NCBI GenBank assembly: GCA_016630905.1
Contig: WBMQ01000002.1
Location: 1,798,001-1,862,000 of the forward strand
Direction of reading: 5' to 3'
Length of the DNA: 64,000 bases
Origin: Capillidium heterosporum
Taxonomy: Eukaryota > Entomophthoromycota > Entomophthoromycetes > Entomophthorales > Capillidiaceae
The notes beneath the pieces were generated by a model, which did no database searches, was not told the DNA's origin, and was given only the letters and a program-made list of their open reading frames with translations. Below are positions 11,893 through 23,934 of this stretch, in pieces. Positions within the stretch are counted from its first letter, which is position 1, and each line of letters opens with the position of its first letter. A program made the position numbers and the translations under genes.

Positions 11893-13560
11893 GTTGTCAG
11901 CTCGAATTTATACAACGTTGTGCTAAGTCAACTGATAAAAGTCAATTATACTAATAATATACCGAGCTTAACTAATAGTTTAATAAAATTAAGTGCTGTA
12001 CTATCTACAAGATTATTTTCAATCCTTTTTCCATTTTTAAGTAACAAAATAAATCTCAGGCTGGTAGTAAATTATTTGCAAACCATTTTGAACAGAAGGA
12101 AATTTCAATAGGAAGCTGATGCTCAATATTTTCAAAGTTGATACCCAACCAAACAATATAAGCGATGCCGAGAATATGTATCAAACTTTAGATATTATGA
12201 ACTTAAAGTTATCGGAGGGTATTGGCATAATATTAATTATTTTGCTCGAATTTACCAATCAGCAGAACCAAGTCAAAGCTAAAAGCTACTTCAATAAAGC
12301 TTATTATAATTCAAACTAAAGATTGTGGAGCATATTGCAATGTTAAACTATCTTAAAAGCTACGAATTGGATGTTGACCTACTTGCTACTATCTACATTT
12401 TGATGATAGGTGATGAAATTGAGCTGAAAAGACCGGCTTACAGCCTGTTCCTTTTAGCTTGCTATATATTCAAAAGTTTAAACGTATTGAATAGATATTT
12501 CAATTTCTAAAAAGATTGCCCCAAGTTCTTGAACGAATCACTATATAATAAGCCTGACATTAAGGTTCGCAATCGATTTTTGAACATATTAATAGTTGAA
12601 AAAGCTGATGGGATTACTCAGATTATTAAATGGATGTATAAATGAACTGATAAATATACCGAGTGATCTCATTCACCACTAGCATCAAAGGCCATTTTTA
12701 TAATCAGGACAACAGCAACATCATTGAACTCTACTGTTAAATCTTGGAGAATGCATTGTAATCGGACAATTACCTCTACAGAATGATACCTAACACTTAC
12801 TTTAAATCTAACCAATTGCAGCCGGCCATAGGCCTGTTCAAAACTATAGTATATATGAAAAAGTTGGACAAATTAACTTATTCTATGTAGTAACACCACT
12901 ACTGGTGATTACGATATGTTTGGATAGGTTGAATTGATCACTATTCTCCCTGGATATCTTGGCAATATCTTTAATAAACTTTTTATTACGTTGCAAATCC
13001 TTTATAAAATCTTTAATAGAAAACTTGTGAAATTTTATTTGATATTCTAGCCTACTGATATTTGACAATATGGATTTCCTGGGTGTATTTGGTAAATTGC
13101 TTAGCAATCAACTCTTAGTTTTAACTACTACCATTTCCTTTCTTATCTATCAATTTTGCTTGATTTCAAATCATGACTCTCCTATACATTACTTTTATCA
13201 GTAATAGTTTGAATACTTTGGGTTGCTGCATCCCATCCTCCTAACCAGTTTGATAAACGAGATGGAAGTAGCCTACTATATGATAAAGGAATCGGCTTTA
13301 GAAAAAACACTCCATATAACCTAGTAGCTGCTTTGCCCCAGATTTATATAATGAACTTGGTGCAATAGTTATACAAGAGCAGTTTCTTGAAAAACATTTT
13401 GTACTACAGCTATACTATAGTTGTAATGTTAAATGGCTACAATAAGTTCCAAGACTATTATATTATAGTAACTCTTTACTATAAGATTATCATGGACACA
13501 GATAGTAATTCCAATCTCAGTTTACAAAACATTGCTCAATACTTTTAGCCTTTTGTCTTT
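11893..13560 (+). pseudogene. Degraded coding sequence, possibly a fungal transcription-factor middle domain
   Basis: Consecutive plus-strand stretches read like one protein but are separated by stops and frame changes: about 11920-12111, 12119-12319, 12325-12640 and 13200-13550. The part from 12325 is the most protein-like: LKSYELDVDLLATIYILMI followed by SLFLLACYIFKSLNVLNRYF. That pattern recalls the middle homology region (Fungal_trans) of Zn(II)2Cys6 regulators, where a helix with an LACxxxKSLxL-like word is common. I see no intact zinc cluster and no splice sites that would rescue the frame. This is therefore a decayed gene. The family assignment is an inference and weak. Confidence 0.4.
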
Positions 13561-14160
13561 CAATAAACTACTATGAGAAATTTTTATAGTCTCTTGATAA
13601 TTTCAACTATATAGAATTTTTGAAATTCAAAGTTGGATAACACCTTTAAGGTATCAAATAAAATTCGTGCATCTAAAGCTATATTTTCAGATTTGGTGGC
13701 AATTTTCAATTCTTTGATCAAAGCTTAAGCTCTATCAATGTAGAAACTGAGCAGTCAACTACTTATGATACCTTGTATAAAGCAGCCGAAATAGGCGTAA
13801 ATGGTGGATAGCATGCCAGTAAAATTGATCATTTGAACAGTTAGTAGGCGCTCCATTAATAATATGTTTAGGCAAGTAGGGCAAAGTTGGGTCAGTTTAT
13901 CGGATGCACCCGAGACTTTGATTATGGATTCCTTATTAGCTAAATCCTAGGTATTAGAATTGACGAAAACCTGTAGATAGTTAAGCGAAATCTTGATAGT
14001 TAAATGTTCACAGTAAAAGGCTATCATATAAATATATTTGAATGGGAAGATTTTAAATAATATACAGATATACAGGTAGATCTGGAATGCAACTGTAGGT
14101 GCAAAATGCCATTTAAGAATCAATCCAAAAACCAGGTCGATTTCCTAAAAATTTATGAAT
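13560..14160 (-). pseudogene. Degraded minus-strand coding sequence, regulator-like C-terminal region
   Basis: On the minus strand one frame runs about 200 codons from about 14137 down to about 13560, interrupted by only three in-frame stops (TAG, TGA, TAA) before a terminal stop. The reading is strongly protein-like: IDLVFGLILKWHFAP, FYCEHLTIKISLNYLQVF, LTQLCPTCLNILLMERLL, and a final IALDARILFDTLKVLS. A TTTTTAG acceptor-like site lies directly before its first codon, so it may have been an internal exon. It faces the plus-strand remnant next to it. Either two related genes decayed side by side, or one gene was split by an inversion. The family is unknown; a C-terminal region of a fungal Zn-cluster regulator is plausible. 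Confidence 0.45.
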
Positions 14161-16010
14161 TCATGTATTATTTTTGATGCTTATCTACAACTTCATCACT
14201 TCCGACTGCTCGGAATATATGTTCGACCATATTTGATTCTAACCTATGCTACATTTCTATATTCTCTGAGAATATTTCTTAGGCTTGTCCAAAACTATCA
14301 TGTTAGCCTTGTCTACTTTAACAATAGGATAGTATAAATTTTGGCTTCACTTTAGAAGCGAATCTCTTATAACTATTTCCTTGAGACTATCAATCGAAAT
14401 GAGGAGGAAATAGTTTGACTTGTACAGATATTGGAAAATTAACTTGGACTTGATATAAATGGTAACAGTCTAGGTATGGTAATGGTCTATAAATTGAAGG
14501 TGAGCATTGAAATCTGTTACAAATGTAATTTGCTTGACTTTTTCCTTATAAATTTTGTTATTAGCAACGGCATAGTCCTATATATTGGTCTGGATCAATT
14601 TAAATGCCTAGTTGATGTATATTTTAGTACTTGTAAGGTTAAGTCTTTGGCACTTTTTCAATACTGAGAAAGGTAATGGAGTATACTTTTAACCATGATT
14701 TATATACCTTTGTAGCAGTAAATTTTGGATAGAATAGTTTTATATTTCCGAAAGACACTCACTCTACCTGCTGCTGTTCTTACAAAACCAAACCCTACTT
14801 TAAGTTTCAACCTTTCGTAGTGCCTCCAGCTCTAAAATCAGAATCCATGATCTTAGCCAAAAGAAGTATTCAGTTTATGCTTTTCAACATTCCGTGTCTA
14901 CATAGTTTTAAAAATATTAATATAGCATTATACTCTTGAAGTTACCCAATCTATATCGACATTTACATTGTCAAGATGGCAGGTTATCACTTTTACATTT
15001 CTACATGAATCTGCTCTATCAGCGGTTTTTGCATCAATAAAACTTTGTTGTATGTTCGTACTAGTATATTTACTAACCTGGGAAGAACATTTGTAAGCCT
15101 AATGATACTGATACCCACCTTACTATTGGTTAGATCCTTACTACGGCTGTACTAAGGATGGTAATAAGATTATAGATGTTTAAACTCCACGATTCCAAAT
15201 TCAAGATCTCTAGTTGACAGGAAATCCTTATCTCTATAAAGGTTTCCAAATTTCTTATAAGATATGCATTAACAAAACAGTTGAACATATCTAAAAGTAT
15301 GGTTGTTATGTTGAATATCCTATGTATTTCTAGCTACTTGAAATGTAGTATTCATTTGAGCAAATTAGAGTTTTTTCTTGGGGCTATCACTACAACCAAA
15401 CGATAACAGAAGAAAACAAAACACCAAGAAATCTGTTAAAATTTTGACTACAACACCCTTCCTATAGTAGATCTTTACTGTATACAAAGGTACTATTATG
15501 CAAAATGGTGGAAACAATTTAGACTAAAGCTATCCCATTGATTTATTGACTTTGGGGTCAAGTGTGGATTGATAGATTGGTTTGTACCTTGCGTCATAAA
15601 GCTAGCTTTCAGCCAACGGTTTTTATGCATTCCTAAAGAATTCCTTGAAAAATTGGCATTTCGGTTCTGCAAGTAGCGTTCCAGCTGTACCACACTTTGA
15701 AGCTAATTTACCCGCCCTATACAGGTAAGCGACCATCTATCAACTCACCTTTCTTGCTCAGTCGGAAATTGTACAATATAAAGCCCAGCATACCCCAACA
15801 TTTAGACCAAGACTAAATTGCCAATTAGGCATATTAGAATGAATCCATATCCCAAAACCGTAAAAGATAATGGGGATGCTGCAAATTACAAATTCTCAAA
15901 ACACAGCCTTATGTTCATATGGTATAAAAGGACAGCCAATGTACATTTCAAAGGGTATACTAAACATCTAACTTAATCAAAACATACACTATATACTCTA
16001 ATAACAAACC
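14161..16010. other. Gene-poor spacer upstream of the small secreted protein
   Basis: AT-rich sequence with broken short frames only (for example 14155-14337 and 14476-14667, both plus). These may be further debris of the neighbouring remnants. The last 100 bases contain the promoter of the gene at 16011. Confidence 0.4.
15923..15930 (+). promoter_or_regulatory. TATA box of the small secreted protein gene
   Basis: TATAAAAG lies 88 bp upstream of the ATG at 16011, in the right place and orientation for a core promoter. Confidence 0.45.
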
Positions 16011-16547
16011 ATGCTTTTCAAATCTGTAGTTGCTTCTACTTTTGTAGCCCTCGCCCTAACCACCCCATTAAACACTATCCAACGCCGTGAAGAGGTAGCT
16101 AGCCCAGTGGGAGGTGGTCTAGTTGATGGCCTACTTGGAGGCCTACTTGATGGTTTTGAACTTCGACGCCGTACCGAAGTTAGTGAGCTTACTCCTGAGT
16201 TTTTAAACCTGCATATCGATTTCCGCTTACTGCACCTGCTAAAGTTCAAAGCCGATGTCAACATCTTAATTGGAAGTGCAGCCTATGGCCGCTATCGCGA
16301 TCACGTCAATGATATCACTGCTGAGTTAGGAAGCATTGGTGTATTAAACGTCAATTTAGGAAACCTGTTGGATAGCTTGAATATCGATGTCAACGTTAAT
16401 GTTCGAAGCAATAGCTATAAGAGTCTCTTGACCAATATCCTGGTAAATTTAGGTCTCGGTCATACCAGAGCTAGCTTTCATGCCAACTTACTCCACATCG
16501 ACTTGGTCCACTTGATTAATATTGGTGATATCCGTATCCGTATCTAA
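16011..16547 (+). CDS. Small secreted protein of unknown function (178 aa)
   Basis: Single exon starting at ATG 16011. Residues 1-18 form a signal peptide (MLFKSVVASTFVALALTT). Dibasic sites follow at about residues 25-26 (QRREE) and 52-54 (ELRRRTE), with a Gly/Leu-rich segment between them, suggesting a propeptide cut by a Kex2-type protease. The mature part, from about residue 55, alternates Leu, Ile, Val with Asn, Asp and His (NVNLGNLLDSLNIDVNVNV, HIDLVHLINIGDIRIRI) and has no cysteine. Such alternation suggests beta-strands or a solenoid. I recognise no family. Export to the cell surface or medium is inferred from the signal peptide only. Confidence 0.75.
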   Translation: MLFKSVVASTFVALALTTPLNTIQRREEVASPVGGGLVDGLLGGLLDGFELRRRTEVSELTPEFLNLHIDFRLLHLLKFKADVNILIGSAAYGRYRDHVNDITAELGSIGVLNVNLGNLLDSLNIDVNVNVRSNSYKSLLTNILVNLGLGHTRASFHANLLHIDLVHLINIGDIRIRI

Positions 16548-17948
16548 ATAAACTAATTATTCTGCTATTGTTTTAAACTTTTCAATTACAATTTTAGCAT
16601 ATAAATATCAAAGCCATAGAAAATGTAATATATCATACAGATAGGAAAAGAAATGAAGTTTAAAGACCATTATTTTATTATATCGCTCAATTAAAGGTAT
16701 CGGAAATCTAAATATACAATGTTAATACATATCGCTTGGAATTTATATAGATTAAAATTTAGAAATATCAGGTCATCTTGTTGCGTATATTAAGACGACT
16801 AAAATGTTTTCTGCAAAAGTATTAAGACTGGTGCCAGCAAAGCTAAATTCATCATAAAATATATATATATGGTCAAGGACTTACCTAAATTGACATAAAA
16901 ATGAGTTGTATATCCAAATAGTCAATTTATAAGTAGGTTTATGTGTGAATAATAGTTGTGGGTTCGAAATTGGTTGAAAATTGAGTTGAAAATTTTTTTA
17001 AAGTATAATAGTCGATGATTGGGGGAATTAGGTATGTAGGGTTGGATTTGAGAAAATATAGGTAAAATTATATAGTTGAGTAGCGTATCGGTAGAAAAAA
17101 TAGTTGTCAGGTGCCATTAGTATAATTATCACATAATATAAAGATTATATATTAATTCTATCGAAAGTAGTAAAAATGGATATAACCGATGGTTATGAAT
17201 TGGAAAACACTAGCATGATCCTTATAATAAAGCATTGCATTTTTCTATATAGGTCTTAATGATAGGAACAAAGCTAGGTGGTATCTAATCTAAATTGTAC
17301 ATCGCTAGATGCTGACAAAGCACTACAAACTTTATTACCCTGCAGCGTAAAAACTTTACCAAATTTAACAAGCTTAAAAATACTTTTGGCTTTGGTATAT
17401 CTCAGCATAGTAGCCAACTTTATAAAATTTGTCCTTTTATTAATTGTATACCCAGTCTTAGAAGCGCTTTACCGCAAGGTATTGGGTTAAAATATAAGTA
17501 CCTAATTTGGGCTGATTTTGTACAATATAGGAAGTGGCATCAATGGTCGGAATTTCATCCATAAGTCTACAAATGTTTTTCCTAAAAACCTCCGATTAAT
17601 TGTCGATTTCATTTTAAGTAAGCTCGCATCTGCTGGAAATAGTAGCACTAAAAACTAATACCTGACAAAGTTGTAGGTAAAGGGGATAGAGCCGGTACCC
17701 TACGCTTTTAGTAGGGCAGTGTAGAGATATGAGCATAGGTTCATAATCATTTACAGTACTAAACTTAAACATTGAAAATAGTAAACTGGATTGAAATCAG
17801 ACGTCGACCAGCTTTATTATAGTATATATATAGGTAGGTAGAAAGATGTGAACATAGGGTAATATAGGTAAAAACGTAAAACGGAGGTGGTAAGGTGGTG
17901 GTGGTTAGGAAGAAAGGGTAACGTAGAATAAGTTTACATAGGGGTAAG
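16548..17948. other. Intergenic spacer
   Basis: AT-rich sequence between the secreted protein (+) and the 3' end of the bZIP gene (-). A 70-codon plus-strand frame (17278-17490) starts without an ATG and holds a hydrophobic stretch; I do not support it as a gene. Confidence 0.45.
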
Positions 17949-19238
17949 CTAAGCGTTCTTCAAGCCATCAGGACCGAGGTACGAGGTTAAGTAATCTTGT
18001 ACGGCTGAACAGGTGGCCTTTTTACGCATAGCTTCACATAGATCATCGATGGAAAAAGTTTCTTGGCTCAATCGTGCTTCGACGCTCTTGTGATACCTAG
18101 CTAGTTTCAACAGTTGGTCGGTAGAGGGGGGCGGCCTAAACGGGTTCATAATCTCGGTGGGGTCCTCCTCGGTCAAGCTGGAGTTGGGGTTCAGGTTGGG
18201 GTCCAAGCTGTGGGTCAGAGGCTGCCGACTAGGATCTAAAGCATAATTGTCAGCCATGACAGGAACCGAAAAGTTACGGGCGCAAAAACCGACGTTTAAA
18301 ATACTGGGATCTACGTTCAAGTTGCCTTCGGTCCCCAGGTCGTTGGTCAGGCACGGATCTACTCCCATACTCATGCTGGAGTTCAAGCCTAAAAGGTTGG
18401 TGTCCGGAAGCAAATTGAGGTTAGGGAACATATAGTCGTCCAAGCCGGTGTAGCTGGTAGTATTCATGGTGCCCATCGAAACGCCGTACCCGGCCATTGG
18501 ATCGCTTAAGCTACTTTGCCCTTGAACTTGCTGGCCTTGGTTTGAAGTAGCTTGGTTCAAAGCAGTGGGGTCAATGGCAAAGTTCCCAACGCTAGAAGGC
18601 TCTTGGACTACCGAAGCTTGGATCTGAGCTTGCCCTCCATTGTTTTGCTCCAGATTGTACATAGGAGGAAACGTTTGGTGGTCCGCTAACGTCGACATAG
18701 AGCCCGGACTCGATGGGAATTGAATGGAGGAGCCGTTAAAGGCGAAGCTGCCATTTTTCATATGGGTATTCTCTTCCTCCAACTTGCGCAAATAATTGAG
18801 CAAGTTCTCGTTCTTTTGCTTAGACTTTTCGTTGGCCTCCTCCAGTTCCTTGATCTTGTTCTCTAAACCTTTGACATAGTTCTCCTTGCGCTCCCTAAAG
18901 GCTCGTTGAGCAGCTCTATTTTGAGCTAGCCGTTTCTTAAATAGTTAGTTTGGCTTCATGGTAAAAGCTTACTGAAACGGGCTCGTTGCTCTCTTGCTTG
19001 CGGCCTAGTTTCTTGGCACTGGATTCTCCGACCTTGTGGCCCAAATTGATTTCTACAAATGGGTTACTAATATTAGTTTAAAAGTACCTTTTTGTTCGTA
19101 TTTGACTTTGATGGGTTGGTTGCTGGACATGAAGTTGGCGTTATTTGAGTTTGTAGGTTGAGAACTGTCGATATGCTGGGGTTGGCTTTGGAACATGTGC
19201 AGATTGTTAAACTGGTGCTGATTCGAATTTATCTCCAT
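17949..19238 (-). CDS. AP-1/Pap1-like bZIP transcription factor
   Basis: Three exons on the minus strand: 19088-19238, 18973-19052 and 17949-18935. The introns are only 35 and 37 nt, and the product is 405 residues. The bZIP lies at about 70-130. Its basic region SKRLAQNRAAQRAFRERKE, created by splicing of exons 2 and 3, has the QNRAAQRAFRERK signature of the fungal Yap1/Pap1 group, followed by a leucine zipper. Near the C terminus DDLCEAMRKKATCS (Cys 377 and 386) matches the cysteine-rich domain that, in Yap1 and Pap1, controls nuclear export by disulphide formation. Cys 272 and 295 in the middle are candidates for the n-CRD partner. The protein is inferred to be an oxidative-stress or multidrug response regulator shuttling between cytoplasm and nucleus. 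The middle is Gln/Asn/Ser-rich. The start is the first ATG of exon 1. Confidence 0.88.
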
Positions 19239-21292
19239 GTTAGCAGAGTATTTTTTACAGTTTTAGTTTTGGGCTTGCTACCCTATTTATAAGGATTACA
19301 AATCTACCATTTTGGCTTAATTAAGTTGATTCATCACAAACTTGGGTTCAATTGTTGGTCTGCATTTCCAAATTTGGTCAAAATCCCTTCAAGTGATGTC
19401 ATTGGCTCTAGACTTCACGGTTATTGATATCATATAGTTTTGTAGTTTGTAAAAGTTAAAGGAACATGCCACCAATTTAGCTCTGCGGCAAATGGCTTGT
19501 CAAAAAGGAAATTCTGGCTGGGATGCACTAAATAGTTTTCCCGTCGCACAAACGGATAAAGATTTTCAATATCTACTGCTATACAGGCTCTTGATTTGTA
19601 GTGTATAGCGCTATTAGGTTACATCTGTATATTGTTATAAATCGAGGGTGATGTCTGTACCTTATTGAGATGATGAAAAAATCAGTAAAAGCGGCAACTA
19701 CATCAAAATTTATGTAGGTTATTAAAATTTACTAAGCTTAAGGATTGCAGTTTGGTATCAAAGATAGAATTACTAATGGATTTACTAATAGATAGCTGCT
19801 TATATATACTGTAGTTGCTTACGTTTCTAAAATGTATAGCTACTTTATAACAAGCTGATGTATATGTGCGTTTGTAAAGAAGCTTGTATGTATATATAAA
19901 TTCACTAAAAGCAAATAGCCACCTTCAATAAGGACATTCCAAGTACTCAGAAGCTACTACCCTACCTTGGCTGATCTGTAGACCACTTGATGAAACATCT
20001 AAAATTGAACAGATTGGCTTGTACTTACTAATCTACATGTACTATTGAAACAATAGGCATTTTTATGGAAAAGTACCTAAAACATGGCAAAATAATATAA
20101 ACGTAAATGTAGTAGGCTTTGCATAGTTATTTTGGTTTCTTAATAGCAATTAGTATTGTCTACAATTTTGATTCCCCAACCAACAAAGGTACACATATTC
20201 TATACATCTAGACTCGCTTCCCATTACTAAAAGCCATGCTTGCTAAAACCCTCATCAATCGGATTATATACTTGGGTTTATATAGTTCCATATTTAGAAG
20301 TTATTTACTTAAATAGAACACTATACTTGGGATAGGTTGGAACTCCGACTTTAAAAGCTTTTAGGCTGGATAAATATTTCAAAGCATATACTTTTAATTT
20401 TTACAAGAATAATGCCAATGTGCAACCGAATCTGCCACATCAGTCAAATTTGGACTAGTTTTAATGTGTTCTTGGGACTTTTGGCTAAATTGCATCAGCA
20501 GGTATACCAACCTTTACTTGCAAGCATCTTTTCGCTAAAGAGCTATATAGGAACGCTTCTAGACCCAATGTTTAGCTTAACCCATACCCTTATATAGGAT
20601 CGCAGGCTATTTTCTACAATGACACGGAGTTGAATTGATGGATTAAGTTCCCCTATAGAGATTTTACATTAGCTTGAGCCAAGGCTAAACTGATAGTTGA
20701 TAATGTCTTGCCATATTTTGAACTGCTCTTGAAAGTACTAAAGTCGGATCTGGACTTGGAATTCTAGATTATTTCAAGATGAAAGGGATACATTTCGCTA
20801 CTAACTCTATTGTCTGTCTGACGGTACTTTGAGATTGAAGTAGAATAAAGTCAGTCACATCTAGGTTAGTTCTAAATCAGATTTCTATGTTTGAAAACTC
20901 AAGCTAGTAGCTAAGGACAAAGTAAAGTGCTTATGCTTTGTAGCAAATACTACGCCCGTTCATATTTAATGTCCTTGTCGCTTTTAACATGTATTGAGAA
21001 GTTGAAGGGATAGAAAGTAACTAAACATAAATTGAGGCAAAAGAAATAATATGTAGCTGGTAGTTTTATCTAGCATTGCTTTGAATATTTTAGAATTACA
21101 ATTATTAGGTAAACCTACATCAGTTTAATATACAAACTGCTTGGAAATATACTGTTATTCTTTTATGGTATACTTCAACCAATATATAGATGTTTTCAAA
21201 TTGCAAAACTCTATTGAAATATAAGGTTTTATTTTAGTAATACAATGCTACGATTATTCAAATCGCTGTTATATTGAAAGTAGCAACTTTGG
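19239..21292. other. Intergenic region with scattered coding debris
   Basis: AT-rich sequence between the 5' end of the bZIP gene and the 3' end of the coiled-coil gene, both minus. A broken plus-strand stretch at 20400-20800 is listed separately. Nothing else is recognised. Confidence 0.4.
20400..20800 (+). pseudogene. Possible degraded coding stretch (weak)
   Basis: A plus-strand stretch with protein-like composition interrupted by stops, including WIKFPYRDFTLA and AKLIVDNVLPYFELLLKVL in linked frames. The style resembles the remnants at 12-14 kb. No family is assigned, and it could be chance. Confidence 0.2.
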
Positions 21293-23394
21293 TTACAAGC
21301 CTGTAGTATCAGCTCTTTCCTAAAATAATAAACAATTCAATAGATGTTAAAATTAGGTACTTGTACCTGAAAAAGCCGTATTAGCTCTGGATTTAGCTCT
21401 TCGTATTGCTTCTGCAGTTCAGCCAGATGCTTAAGCAGGCTCTAAAGTAATGCCACATTAGTACTTATTATTTGAGAGAGATGACTTACCAATTCACCTA
21501 CTGCCAAAGTACTGTCGGTAGGAGAGTCTAGGCTGATCTTGTTGAATAGAGCAATGAAGGGATCCCACCTAAAATTAATTGGAAAGTGGTATATATGATG
21601 TTAGTAAGTGTAGGCTTTTAGCCTAAGGAAAAGTAAGTTACATCTGTTCAATCAGGTCCGGCAGCTTTTGTAGTTCTAAATCGACGCCCATATCTTTTTC
21701 TGAATTTTTGCTTGCCGAGACTTTGTATATATCTAGTTTTAACAAGGCAATAGGGCTACCATAAATTACCTTTCGATCCCATAGTATTCAAATCGGATTT
21801 CAGAGTGCTGCTTTTGGGTGTATTACCTTCAAAGCTTTTTCGTACAAACTCAACTAATTGCTTGAGGGTTTGGCATTGTACTTCGAGCGCCAGTTGATCA
21901 TTAGATAACTTGATTTGTAGTGTCCTACTTTCCTCTATGTAACTTTCCAGCACTTTATTGATCTATTATGTGATAAGAGTATAAAATAAATGCTAAATTT
22001 TAAATTTACTTTCTCCAACAATATATCCGACTTGTTGAGATGATTGCTGACTTGAGTGAAATGGATCTTCATCAGCCTATCTTTAACATTTGTCTCCAAT
22101 ATAGATTTGTACCGTTGCGCATTCTGGACAAACTGATTACTTTCATATGGGCCTCTTTCGACGCTCCTTGAACAATACGTATCAGCTTTGATAATAAACA
22201 AGCTTACCTCAAAGATGCAAAATCAAAGCTTCCTTTTATTTCCATCTCCTCGAGCTTTTCAAGTTGGAAGGTGGCTAGGCGTTGCTCCGATTTGGCCAAA
22301 TCAATATGGGCTAAAAGCTGGCTGTAGCTAAAACAATAAACATCATAATAACCTACATAGCTTACTTTTCAATTAATATATCAAGCTTCTTCTCTGTTGA
22401 ATCATTTGGTTGTTAAAAGTGTAAGTAACTCATATCTAAAGTAGTTTGGATACCAAAGTTGAGATCGATTAGTTTCTAAAAAACATTTATTAGCTAACCA
22501 TAGGTCAAGTATAAATAGTACGGAATCAGTATGCTCTTGAAAGACTTTCAAGCAGGCATTTGTGACGTTATCGTCCCACTTGGCCTTTGTTTCTGGTTTC
22601 AGCATGTTACCCAAGTATCTTTCGTCGACTAAAGTATAAACAATTAGTTTTATATATAAAAGTACGGTAACTTTACGTTCCAAGTTGTCTAATATAGCAT
22701 GCATATGGTACACTGCCTTTTTGAGCTTGCTTTCGAACTAAGATAGCTCCATTAAGTCACTTTATCAACTGGAATGTTTGGTATTTTAAAAAATACCTTG
22801 AAGTTGGCATTTGTAATTTGAGTTCTTATGTCTCTCTTCTCCCCATTTAGAAATTTTAGGTAGTCCTTATTGCGTTCATGTTGATTTTTTATGTTCTCTT
22901 CTTCTAAGCTATGAATTTATGTTAGTAATTTACTGAATAAACAAGAGGCATACATTAGAGTAGCCTCACTTTCCTCCAAGGTTTCTAGTTGTTTATCCAG
23001 ATACTCTACTTCGAGTTGCAGGTTTTGGTACTGGTAGCTAAGTCGTATTGATAAATGTATTTAATACTAAATGCTACTTCAAAGCATCTATACTATCAGT
23101 ATCCATTAGTGTACTGTTTTTGTCGATGGATTCTTTATCCAAACCTTCAAGTTGATCTAGAAACTAAAATATGGATTTAGTAAATTGAATTTAAAAATGT
23201 GTTACTTTTTTGTAGAATTCATTGAAATCTTGCTCCTGTTCACCACCAAACAGTTGGTCTAAAGCTTGACTGTCGATAAGGTTGTTGTCCTTGTCAAGGT
23301 GTAGCTCAGCTATCAAGTCCTCAATAATAGACTGTTCTACTCGCTTGTTGGTAGTTAGTTGCGATTTGTAATTTGGTTTGGTTGCTTTGTTCAT
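21293..23394 (-). CDS. Coiled-coil protein with 14 introns, possible augmin HAUS3-like subunit
   Basis: I can splice 15 exons on the minus strand from ATG 23394 to TAA 21293, all with GT-AG introns of about 35-60 nt and continuous frame, giving about 479 residues. The product is mostly helical: an N-terminal acidic segment (IIEDLIAELHLDKDNNLIDS), a first coiled coil (NLQLEVEYLDKQLETLEESE), a central part with KWDDNVTNACLKVF, a long second coiled-coil region (SEQRLATFQLEKLEEMEIKG), and a conserved-looking end (LAELQKQYEELNPELIRLFQ). The order (short N-terminal domain followed by two coiled coils) and details such as a YQYQNLQLE-type first coil remind me of HAUS3 of the augmin complex, which recruits gamma-tubulin to spindle microtubules. 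This is a weak resemblance; another cytoskeletal or kinetochore coiled-coil protein is possible. The gene model is more certain than the function. Confidence 0.6.
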
Positions 23395-23934
23395 CTGTTT
23401 TGGAATCCACTTGAATCAAGCTTAGTTAATTTTAAAAGCTTCTAAGAAGGCCAAGTTCTGACATTCGGTATTTTTATAATAGATTAGTGTCAACACAAAT
23501 AGGTGTCAAATCTTTTCAAGCTTAAGGTAGGTAAATGCTACAAGCTATTTGAATGGGTAATGTTTAAGATCACTCTTAGAGCGTTGCCATTTCACTTTAT
23601 ATGTATATAGTGCACTTTTTAACAATAGGAGTCAAGAGCAATAATAAAGTTTGGAAAGCATAGTATAAAGGATACTTAAATATGTGTGCCATATTGCAAA
23701 GTACCACTGGTGGTAGCCATTTCTGTGGAAATAAAGTTTTAGTCCTTTGAATATACTAATATAGTAAATAGAAGTTCCAGCTTTGAAACAGTCAAATAAT
23801 AATACCCATAACAAAATATTTAATAGCCTTAAATACTCAAAAAACTGCATATACCGCTAAATATGTCCTGATGTGCGCCTCCAAACCATATAAATTGGAG
23901 CTATCTAGATGCTTTCTATCCCCAAATTAGATAA
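23395..23934. other. Spacer between THO2 and the coiled-coil gene
   Basis: 540 bp of AT-rich sequence that holds the 3' end of THO2 and the promoter of the downstream minus-strand gene. No feature is recognised. Confidence 0.5.

Noticed and set aside
12883-13107. 74-codon minus-strand frame with Lys-rich helical composition
   Set aside because: The opposite strand reads equally well as part of the degraded plus-strand sequence, and there is no start context or family.
17278-17490. 70-codon hydrophobic plus-strand frame
   Set aside because: There is no ATG at its start and no splice partner found. Hydrophobic runs are common in T-rich DNA.
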